DNA from: Apostichopus japonicus
Taxonomy: Eukaryota; Echinodermata; Holothuroidea; Aspidochirotida; Stichopodidae
NCBI RefSeq assembly: GCF_037975245.1
Contig: NC_092570.1
Span: forward strand, 17,501-81,500
Length of the DNA stretch: 64,000 nt
Direction of reading: 5' to 3'
The notes beneath the pieces are model-generated. The model had not been told where the DNA came from. It ran no database searches and worked only from the letters and a program-made list of their open reading frames with translations. Within the stretch, counting starts at the first letter, position 1. Each line of letters begins with the position of its first letter. Of this stretch, positions 41,901-53,900 are shown piece by piece. A program made the translations under genes and the position numbers.

Positions 41901-44900
41901 AGACGAAACTGCAATCACCGAATAAAGAGTGGCTAAATGAAATCCCACAGCACTGTGTGCCAGATGAAGCGTTACGCATGGCAAATTACTTTATGTTTCG
42001 CCATGACAGACAATTTTCGGCAAATGGCGGTGGATTGATAACGTATATCTCGAAAGACTGGGCAGTGAGCTACCCAAAGGTATGTTGTAGTATTTCAATC
42101 CCGGATATTGAGCTTCTTGCCGTGAGAGCCAGGCCACGATACCTCCCCAGCGACATGTCGAATGTAACGATCGTGAATGTATACACCAGGCCGTCATCAA
42201 ATTTCTCAACTGCAGATAAAGAACTGAAATCAGCAATTACTAAGCTCCAGAAGGAAAACCCACGAACTCACTTCATAATTGCTGGAGATGGCAATCGAGA
42301 AAGCATCGCATGTATTGAGACAATGGGTTTCAAGAATCTGGTGAATTTTGCTACTTTCCCTTCGTCCAATTCTGTCCTGGACGCCGTGTATGTCACGGGT
42401 GACGTCTACCATGTAAAGAAATCCCACCCGATATCCACATCCGACCACAGCAGTGTCCTACTCATCCCGAAGTACACAGAGAAGCATCGTGCTAAGAAGC
42501 AACGACGAAGTAGATCACAGAAGGACTTGTCATTTGATAACGTCAGGAGCATGCAAGAGATGCTTCAAACGACCGACTGGAATGTATTTCGTGAAGGCTG
42601 CGATGACCCAGACGAATTAACTGACGTCATTTCAAGTTACATTGGATTCGTCAGCGATGTATGCATACCAATGAAGCAAATAACACCTGCTGAGATGATG
42701 AAGCGAATCCCCCCAGACAACAAGATCAAACAACTGGAAAAGGAAAAACAGAAGGCCATCGAGGACAAAGACAACATCTCCAGGAACAGGATGCAGAGGG
42801 AAATCAATAAGCACGTAAAAAATCTGCGAAGTGACACCTTAGGAGGAATAAAAGGAAACTCTCGTGCATTCTGGGATGTCGTCAAATCCATAAGAGACCC
42901 TACTAAAGATGACCAGCCTAGGCGGGTTAATGCAGATTTTGGGAAGGAACTATCCGACTATTTTGGACGGTTTAATGACTCAATAAGTAAAGATATACCG
43001 TTATACCTACCTGAGAAGAATGAGGGTTGTCATGAACTTGATGTCAATGTGGTAAGGAAACAGTTTGGGAAGGTCAAAAGGGGTGTTGCTTGTGGGTCAG
43101 ATAAAATTCCGTGGTGGGTTTTTAAATTCTTTTCTTTTGAATTAGCTCCAATATACACATCACTCTTCCAAGAAAGCTTACAACATAGTCAGATCCCTAA
43201 CCTGTGGAAAACAGCACTAACATCACCTGTACCAAAAGTGGCGAATCCCAAAGATGTGAATGATTTTAGACCAATTGACCTAGCAAGTATTGCTTTTAAC
43301 AGCATGCAAAGGATCCTCCTGCCACGACTAACTGACAGTATCAATCAATTTGGGGACAAGCGTCAATTCGCCTACAGAAAAGGTGTATCATGTGTAGATG
43401 CTGTGCTGTTACTTATCCACGAGGTTGTGTCAGAATTAAATTGCAAGGAAACCACAATAGCAAAGGTGCTTTTCTTAGATTTCTCAAGTGCTTTCAATAC
43501 CGTCCTACCAAATCAATTAATTACAGATCTGTCAGGTTTCATCACTGAACCATGGCTCCTACACTGGCTTGCTCAGTTCTTAACTGGGTGGTCAAGACAC
43601 GTTAAATTGGAGAATGGGTTGTCTGATAGGTCAGAGATTAAAGTTGGAGTGCCTCAGGGTGGTCCATTGTCTGCTTTACTCTTCACATTATATACGGATG
43701 AAATCAAGTCTGGTGGTCATATCTCAATCACAAAATATGCCGATGACACTGCTATATTATGCAAAATATCCAAGAGTTCTTGTGTCAATGATCAGCTGAA
43801 CTATCAGCAATCAGTCAACGACGTGGTTTCAACATGTGATAGAAAGAATTTGTTGCTAAATGCTAAGAAGTCGAAGGAAATGTGCTTTGCTAACATCAAT
43901 ATAAAACATCAAGGTCTTCTGTCTGCAAGATCACAAGGTGTCACCATACATGAATCTGAGGTAGAACGAACATCAAGAACTGAATACCTAGGAGTATGCA
44001 TTGATGATAATCTAACGTTCACGTCGCATATCTCGAAAATCTTGAAAAAAGTGTATTATTTTGTTTCAAGTCTTGCCTATATTGTGTCATTCTTTAATGA
44101 AGGTGCAAGGAAAAATGTGTTCAGCTCCTTTATTCTGCCACATTTACTTTATACTGTTCCTTTATGGTATCACTTTATATCATCTTCTGACAAGCATAGA
44201 CTGATGAGATTCCTTAAGTATACTTCACGTATATTGAATGTAAGCCAGCTATTACTGAAGGATCAAGTAAACACAGCTGCAAAGAATGAATTTGTAAGGA
44301 TGACAAATAAAATTAGAGACGACAAAGATCACCCACTACATGGGCCACTTAATTGTCTGTTGGTGAAAGCTACCAGGAATCTTAGGAACCCTCATATCTT
44401 GCCAAAATATAGAATTCAACTTTATAAGAACTCTTTCATCTACCGTGCTGCAATTTACATTCAATTTGGTATTTTGGAACCTTTCATTTAATTTTACTCA
44501 TTGTTTCACCTAGTTCTAGTAATGTATATAGTTAAAACGCTTTCTTGATGTGCAATCTTTTGAATATCTTATCTATCACGGTTTTCATATTCTTTAATTG
44601 TTTCACCTAGTTCTAGTAATGTACATAGTTTTAACGCTTTCTTGATGTGCAATCATTTGAATATCTTATCTATCACGGTTTTCATATTCTTTAATTGTTT
44701 CACCTAGTTCTAGTAATGTACATAGTTTTAACGCTTTCTTGATGTGCAATCTTTTGAACATCTTATCTATCATGGTTTTCATATTTATTTATTTTTAGTT
44801 TGACATGTGTACTCCTTTTTATAAATATGCTATATTTATACTGGTTTCAATAAATGAAATGAAATGAAATGAAATGACTATCTGCAACACTGGCAGCATG

Positions 44901-47900
44901 CAATGAGAGGTGATATTGGTTACAATCATAGTGCCTTACTGCTGGTTCGTAAAGCTATAGAAGTAGTATATTATCAGTGGGAATCAATACAGACTATCTG
45001 CAAAACTGGCAGCATGCATGGAGAGGTGAGATATTAGTTACAATCATAGTTGATTAATAATCATAGTTGACATTTTGTAGTGGTAGGCATAAGACTATGT
45101 TTGTTGCTGCATGTTTTTCTGTGAACCAAGAACCACTTTTGGTTGCCTAAACACCCGCCTACCCAAAATAATCTCCTTGCTGTGAATAGTCAGTTTGAAA
45201 AGATATCCCTTTTTGTAAGTAAGTATGAGCATATTTTGTCTTGCTTTAATATTTGTTTCTTACTGAGCTGATAGCGCTTTTGACTTATAAATTGTGAAGT
45301 AGTTAAACATATTGCGGTAGCCCCTTTACAGCTTGTAGGTTTGTGTTTATAGTTCATCAAATATCATATGCTTAATTCCCTTGGTATCTTGATCATCTTC
45401 CCAAAAGAACTGCATGTATTGGTTTCTTCATAAATTTGAACCTTACAGACAGGCTAGTGAATATTGACAAATGTGTTGTTTTGTGTTTCCTAAAATGTCT
45501 CCTTTGAATACATTTGCAGGATTCGTGACTTATCAATACTGTGTGCAGAACTGACAGCCAGTTGTAATGGGCTTATTTCTGAATGGCTGGGGGTGTTGAG
45601 GGCACTCTGCTGCTCCTCAAACCATGGTTGTGGATTTACTGACCTCTTGTGTGAAGTTGATAAAGTTGATGTAAGTATTTCAGTTTTATAGTTGGCTAAT
45701 GGCTACATATGACTTTATTATTCCTATTGGTTCACATATCATACAGTCAGTTTCTGTGATTTGTAGTCATTCATTGTTAATCTCTGAATATTGCAGGGTT
45801 ATGTAGAGACTGGATGTCAGCATGTGTTCTGCACTGCAATATCTACTTTTGTATATCTTGCTACGGGCAATGGCATCTATGCAATGGTGAGGTGTGGACT
45901 TGTTGCTGTATGTACAGTACCACTCGCATATAACTCGCGTAGACATATACTCTACGTTTATCTACTCAATTATACGTGATTATACTTTGTTAAACGTGTA
46001 TGCAACTTTCTACGCCGTGTCTACGCCGTGTCTACGCTGTGTCTATGCAGCTTAGGGCTTCGCTCTAGTGCCCCTGAATAGGGCTTATACGTGTGTAAAG
46101 ACGTACAATCTCGTATTATCTGTAATCGTATGGAATTCGCTGCCACTTTACATAGCAGAGCTTCTATGGGTTAGAATAAACTGTGATGAAGAAAAGAGTC
46201 GGTAAACTCAATATCGCACCAAGCCCAATTTATGCCTCTTGAGCCTTTCCAAAATACTCAACCACAGAGTTAGCATATTCTTAAGCCGATAAGAATTAGA
46301 GTAACAAAGAAAACAGCGCTACTAGGAGCACAAACGATTGATACAATCAGTGCAAAAACTTTAGCAAGGAAAACTATATTAATTACAACAATGTGCCCCA
46401 GTTTGTTAAACTTTATGTGAGTTCCTCCTGTTAGGCATGTTAGGCATTAAATTGAATGTAAGTAACAATTCATAAAAACTATGTAGGGCTCGGCCTATCC
46501 TACCTCTTAGCCTACATCGAAAGTTATGCCGTATACACCTCGCAAGAAAACCTTTAATGAAAAAACAATATTTTGCACTTGAAGATCTGACATCCCCCAA
46601 AATGCAATGATAAGGTTAGAACCAGTACTTCTTTATACATTGAAATTCCAAACACTAGTCAAAAATATTTTCTGAAGAAAAACCTTTTTATCACAAATAT
46701 TGATGCTTAGATTAGTGCTTCCTCACAATCAACAAGCGGTTAATATTAAAAATTGACAGAAGAAACGCTAACTAATACTTTATTATATCTTCAAAATGTT
46801 GTCAACCATTCAAAGTAAACTTATCCTCCGTGGAATATAACCTCTACAACTGAAAAAAAGTCGGGAAAAGAAACACTGGATAGAAACCCAATTAACGAAA
46901 AACAGTTAAGTTCTATACCGGCGGCAAACACTTTACCTGTGTCCTTTTCGCTGCTAGGTGAATATCACGTCTTAAACTACGATGTAAGAAACGGCTGTTT
47001 CAAACATCTCACTAATTCTTGCGGCGACTTAATTCCCTTTTCATTGAGCACAATAGCATTTCCTGCATATAAACTTGTACAGGGATTATACAAGGTGTCT
47101 ATGCGGGGTCTACGCGGCACTTTTTTTGTCAACAAGTTTATGCGTGGTTGTACTTGTTTATACGTCTTTATACAATCCTGTGCGCGTACACATGTCCAGT
47201 TATACGTGAGCGGTACTGTACAGTATGTGATGCCCTTGGCTTGTCAAGATAACTCAAAAACTAAATATTTTTGATTCTGATGCCCCTTGGTGAGTACAAG
47301 AATCTTATCGAGATTGGTGATCTCTTGAAGTCAACTTTGTATACATAGTAGCTTACCAACTGAAAGTTGGATGAAGTTCACATGTAGATACCCCTTGGTA
47401 AGTGAAAGGACTATATTACATTGGTGGAGGTCATAGGTAATTTGAGGTCAACAGGGGTAAAGAGGGAAAACTTGTAAGCATACCTCACAAAGTAATATGT
47501 TCATGCTCATACTCAGTGTACATACAATGTAGTGAGTACAGAAGCCAATTGAAACTGTTGGAGGTCAAAGATCACTGGAGGTGAACAGAGCTCAATAGAC
47601 TGAAACCAGAAAACACAACAAAATTGCAAAAGTAAAGCTTGGATGAACTTCTTACTGGGCATGTACATGATAGCTAGTACAAGAAACCTACTGAAACTGG
47701 TGGAGGTCAGTAGTTATTTGAAATCAACAGACAAAAAAGTTTGAAAAACTTGTACATGTAATTGCAATGTAAATCTTGGTAAACATCATATTTGACATGT
47801 AAATCATCTTGGTAAAGGCAAGAAACCTGTTGAATTCGGTGATTCAAAGGTCATTTGACATTCAAAAAAAGTCCATATCTGAAAATGTTGTAAGCATGAT

Positions 47901-50900
47901 ATGTGCAAATGTAAAAGGCTAGTTGAAGAACATTGATGATCAATTGATGTCAATAATGGCCAACCATTAAAAAGTTTGTGTGCATTCAGACAGTTAAATC
48001 TTCTCATAGACAAAATGTGGCCAGAAATCAATCAGGCAATTGGCTTTCTGGTTGATTTAAATGTATTTATTGTAAACTGTTATTGATGTTATAGCAGTCA
48101 TATCTGTTTGTGGTTTGATTTTAGGTTTCTGATACATCTACTCACGACAAGATAGCCATGTTTACAGCGATTCTGATTGCAAGGCATTGCTTCTCCCTAG
48201 ACGATGTGGTGGAACATGTTGCCATGGCATCCCTCATTGCTGCTACGCCTTCCTTTTCAGGTGATTACAACTTCATTGCAGTCTTACCAGGTTGGCTAAC
48301 ATCAAGGTGTCCAATAATATAACATTAATATCCTCTGTCATAATTGCTCATTGTTGGATTACAATCAAACATTAAGAGTTTGCTATTGTGCTGTAATGAT
48401 ATTCCAGTTTATTCCAACACAGGACCTTTGCTATTGTAGTTTGTGTTCCTACACAGGAGGTGTGATACCTTAGTTTAATTCTCACACAGGAGCTGTTGAG
48501 ATGGACACAGATGCAGAGCCTGGTGCCCGCCTCATGTGCCATCTTCTTCTGAGACTGTTTTGCTCTTCATTGGTGGGTGGCACTGTTTCCAGCCAACCTG
48601 ATGAACAGAAATGGATCAGTATTCTCAGCTCTTGTGATCGTCATCTACTTGAAGCAGCTCACCGGGGGATCAGTGTGGATCCATTAGTTGGAGTTCTTAA
48701 AGCTCTACTTCTGATTGGTAGGTCCGATAGAAATGAAACATATCAGTGATGGATATGTAAAAACTTGCTACTATCCAGGTAAAAAATAATACTGCATGCG
48801 CAGTGATAAGAATTCCATCACATTCCATTAACTATAACATTTAGTTACTTGGAAATATCTCATTTCCTGACCTGCTTGTATAAATGTATCTTACATCTTA
48901 GCTAGTGTTAATGTTAATCTTAACCCTATTGGCCTCACCTGTTCTTCTGTGTCAATAATAAGTAACATGTCTTATACCTGAAGTAGTGTTAGTGTTGACT
49001 ATAAGAACATTGTTCCACTGGGTAGTGTTAGGTACAACCTCGTAGTGCTATTAAAAGTCATGTTCAAAAGTAACTCGGCAGTCCCATTGTCTTCCCACTG
49101 ATGACATCACACCTGCTTGCTCCAAGTTCCATTTTGAAGTGATCAAAACTATGCCTTCTCTCTGAGGTGGTTGCACCTGCTTGCTCCGAGTTCAAGTACA
49201 AATAAGGCCATAGATAAAATCAATTTTTTAATAATTGCAATTATGATCTGTTTAGAGTATCAGTTAGAATTTATTGTCATCTGAGGTCAATATGGTCAGT
49301 TTTTCTATGACAGGTGATTCAGGTGAAGATGGTGGTGGTGGATCCAGCCTGTTTGACACTGCAGAGGACATCACTCCTGAAGATGCCTCCCCTCTAGGAA
49401 ATAGGTCTGGAAGCACCATTGAATCAGCCTCCCTTAGAACATATGCCAAGTACACTTTAAAGACTATTTGTGCTCAGGAATGTGTTAGAGAAATCTGTCT
49501 GAAAGAACCAGAGCGTCTATTAACTGCAGAAGTATTACTTGATCAACTTTTATCTCAGAAGCAGGTTAGTAATCTGTAGTTATCTGTTAGCTATGAATAA
49601 TCTTTGATCTGACATACATATACAGAAGCGGGATAGTAATCTGTAATAATCTGTTAGCTATGAATACTCTTTGATCTGACATACATATACAGAAGCAGGG
49701 TAATAATCTGTTAGCTATAAATAATCCTGGATCTCACATACATATACAGAAGCGGGATAGTAATCTGTTACAATCTGTTAGCTATGAATAATCTTTGATC
49801 TGACATACATATACAGAAGGGGGGATAGTAATCTGTAATAATCTGTTAGCTATGAATACTCTTTGATCTGACATACATATACAGAAGCAGGGTAATAATC
49901 TGTAATAATCTGTTAGCTATGAATAATCCTGGATCTGACATACATATACAGAAGCAGGGTAATAATCTGTTAGCTATGAATAATCTTTGATCTGACATAC
50001 ATATACAGAAGCGGGGTAGTAATCTGTAATATTCTGTTAGCTATGAATAATCTTTGATCTGACATACATATACAGAAGCAGGGTAATAATCTGTTAGCTA
50101 TGAATAATCTTTGATCTGACATACATATACAGAAGCGGGGTAGTAATCTGTAATATTCTGTTAGCTATGAATAATCTTTGATCTGACATACATATACAGA
50201 AGCAGGGTAATAATCTGTTAGCTATGAATAATCTTTGATCTGACATACATATACAGAAGCAGGGTAATAATCTGTTAGCTATGAATAATCTTTGATCTGA
50301 CATACATATACAGAAGCAGGGTAATAATCTGTTATAATCTGTTAGCTATGAATAATCTTTGATCTGACATACATATACAGAAGCAGGGTAATAATCTGTT
50401 AGCTATGAATAATCTTTGATCTGACATTCATATACAGAAGCGGGGAAGTAATCTGTTATAATCTGTTAGCTATGAATAATCCTGGATCTGACATACATAT
50501 ACAGAAGCGGGATAGTAATCTGTTATAATCTGTTAGCTATGAATAATCTTTGATCTCACATACATATACAGAAGCAGGGTAATAATCTGTTAGCTATGAA
50601 TAATCTTTGATCTCACATACATATTCAGAAGGGGGGAAGTAATCTGTAATAATATGTTAGCTATGAATAATCTTTGATCTGACATACATATACAGAAGCA
50701 GGGTAATAATCTGTTAGCTATAAATAATCCTGGATCTGACATTCATATACAGAAGCGGGGAAGTAATCTGTTATAATCTGTTAGCTATGAATAATCCTGG
50801 ATCTGACATACATATACAGAAGCGGGATAGTAATCTGTTATAATCTGTTAGCTATGAATAATCTTTGATCTCACATACATATACAGAAGCAGGGTAATAA

Positions 50901-53900
50901 TCTGTTAGCTATGAATAATCTTTGATCTCACATACATATTCAGAAGGGGGGAAGTAATCTGTAATAATATGTTAGCTATGAATAATCTTTGATCTGACAT
51001 ACATATACAGAAGCAGGGGAAGTAATCTGTTATAATCTGTTAGCTATGAATAATCTTTCATCTGACATACATATACAGAAGCGGGGAAGTAATCTGTTAT
51101 ATTCTGTTAGCTATGAATAATCTTTCATCTGACATACATATACAGAAGCAGGGTAATAATCTGTTAGCTATGAATAATCTTTGATCTGACATACATATAC
51201 AGAAGCGGGATAGTAATCTGTTACAATCTGTTAGCTATGAATAATCTTTGATCTGACATACATATACAGAAGCAGGGTAATAATCTGTTAGCTATGAATA
51301 ATCTTTCATCTGACATACATATACTGAAGCGTGATAGTAATCTGTTACAATCTGTTAGCTATGAATAATCTTTGATCTGACATACATATACAGAAGGGGG
51401 GAAGTAATCTGTAATAATATGTTAGCTATGAATAATCCTGGATCTCACATATATATACAGAAGCGGGGAAGTAATCTGTTATATTCTGTTAGCTATGAAT
51501 AATCTTTGATCTGACATACATATACAGAAGCAGGGTAATAATCTGTTAGCTATGAATAATCTTTGATCTGACATATATATACAGAAGCGGGGAAGTAATC
51601 TGTTATATTCTGTTAGCTATGAATAATCTTTGATCTGACATACATTTACAGAAGAGGGGTAATAATCTATCAGCTATGAATAATCTTTGATCTGACATAC
51701 ATATACAGAAGCGGGATAGTATCTGTAATAATCTGTTAGTTATGAATAATCTTTGATCTGACATACATATACAGAAGCTGGATAGTAATCTGTAATATTC
51801 TGTTAGCTATGAATAATCTTTGATCTGACATACATATACAGAAGCAGGGTTATAATCTGTTAGCTATGAATAATCTTTGATCTGACATACATATACAGAA
51901 GGGGGAAAGTAAGGTGTAATACTCTGTTAGCTATGAATACTCTTTGATCTGACATACATATACAGAAGCGGGGTAATAATCTATTAGTTATGAATAATCT
52001 TTGATCTGACATACATGTACCATAGCATGTTAAAAGTCTGTAATAGTATGTCTGTCACAGTATGTCACAGTCACAGTATGTCACAGTCACATCTGTCACA
52101 GTATGTAACTGATCTGACATACTTGTAGTACATTATATTAAACAATTTATGTGATTTAGCAAACATTCCAATTGTGTCACATATTAAGGATAAATAATCA
52201 AAAAAGTTGTAATGGAAGTAAAGAGGACAGCTGTCATGATGACATCACAGACACCTACGTTGATCAACTCCTTCTGCAAGAATTGGGTGCTAAGCAATTC
52301 AATAAACGACATTTTAACCAACCATATCTGGAGTTAGGTACAAGGAATTGAGATAGTGACTACAACTAACCATGTTTAATATTTTTTTATACATGTATAG
52401 TAAGATAAGAGTTACATTACCTGTCACCAGAAAAGCTCATTAAAGTGGAAAATTGTATGGTTTGTTCCCTGTGACCTGTATGGTCGTGGACTTGATTTTT
52501 TTTTTTCTTCCTCAGATGCACTACCTGCTACACCTGATTTGCTACCCTAATGGAGTACCATCCATTGGAGCAAAAACATCTGACAATGAACAAAAGCAGA
52601 CAATAGAAAGAATTCTTAAGGTAGGTAATGTGATCACTTCAATTTATTAATTTGTTTATTTGTTATTGTTTAGTTTCATATTGGCTTGTCATTCCGAAAC
52701 CATAAAGGATTGCATAAAGGACATATAGTACAATTCATTGTCTGTTCAAGACACAAAAAAGACATGCTATGTGAAAATTATGACCTCTTAATTTGAATAA
52801 GGTTATCTTTAATGACTCTTGAATATTTCAGACCCTTGATCAATGGACATTACGTATCTCACTCTTGGAGCTACAGCTGATGTTGAAACAGTCCAGTGGT
52901 CAGTCAGAACTAGTCCTTCTGGATAACATATCCAAGGCAACAATGGAGGTCTTTCATCATCAGCAGAGTGGAAACAAATCAAAACCAACAAAAGCAAGTC
53001 GCAAGAGGTAAAAATTCCTCATTGAGAGCAGCTTGGTGTCAAGTTTCTGTTTGTCTAACAATTGCTACCTTTTTCATGTTTGTGTGGAGTCTTACTATTA
53101 ATCGCTAGAAGCCTTTTGTCTTTACTGTAGATCATAGGTAATTTAATGTCAGCGGAAGTCAATGTAGGTAACGTTTTGCACATTTTAGCAAAAATAGCAA
53201 CCTAACTTGACCTCTCTACATGTTGATACCTTTTGCTGATTGAAGTACCTCAATGTGTTTGGATGTCAACACCCATTTCCCATCATTACAACCTTGTGCT
53301 CACAATATAAACATGTTTCAAACACAATTATCTCAAGAAGTGAAACATTGGGTGATCAGTTAAAAGAAGGTATGTAGCAATTCAACAGATCCTTATTGCA
53401 ATAATTAAGTCCTGCTATGACAACTCTTGTTATGAAGAACAGAAATTTGAGCATCTCTCTTTTATCATAAATGTCTGTGTTTGAATTCATAACGATGAGA
53501 GCAGGACAGCTGAGATTATGTATGCAGGATCTCAAGCTGCAAATACTCATGTTTATAGTATCTTTTAAGAAATGTTAAACCCACTTGGTAATCAGTTGGT
53601 CATCAGGCCAATAGCAATCAAGAGCAGGATTGGTACTGCAATTTTTTACTTCTGTTGTATCTTTTTTTCTGCTCTAATTTCCTGAATATAGAACAAACGT
53701 CAGAATGTTAGATAGGGTTACAGTGTTAGAATGCTAGATAGTGTGTATCCATGATCATTGTGGATGGAGATCCTGATGCTATTTTGCTGATCTTAACTGA
53801 TTTGACACCAGAAAATACTACTTTAAAATACTTACCATCATGTTATTTCTGTTATGCAGACAAGAACAGGAACGAAATAGCATTTGGCTGGTTGCACCAC

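Larger units (their letters stand above)
41545..44875 (+). mobile_element. Non-LTR retrotransposon (CR1/Rex-like), apparently full coding length
   Basis: The element interrupts the 114-bp array. GACT occurs at both borders (41541-41544 and 44876-44879), a 4-bp target duplication or micro-overlap. It has 37 bp of leader, one 969-codon ORF, a 3' UTR with a 96-bp segment present three times (44500-44790), AATAAA at 44849-44854 and an (ATGAA)n tail. No separate ORF1 is present, so it is either a single-ORF family or 5' truncated before ORF2. It is in the same orientation as MED12. Confidence 0.92.

Noticed and set aside
46939-47274. 111-codon plus-strand frame
   Set aside because: Lies in the non-autonomous pogo-like element and shows no transposase or other domain.
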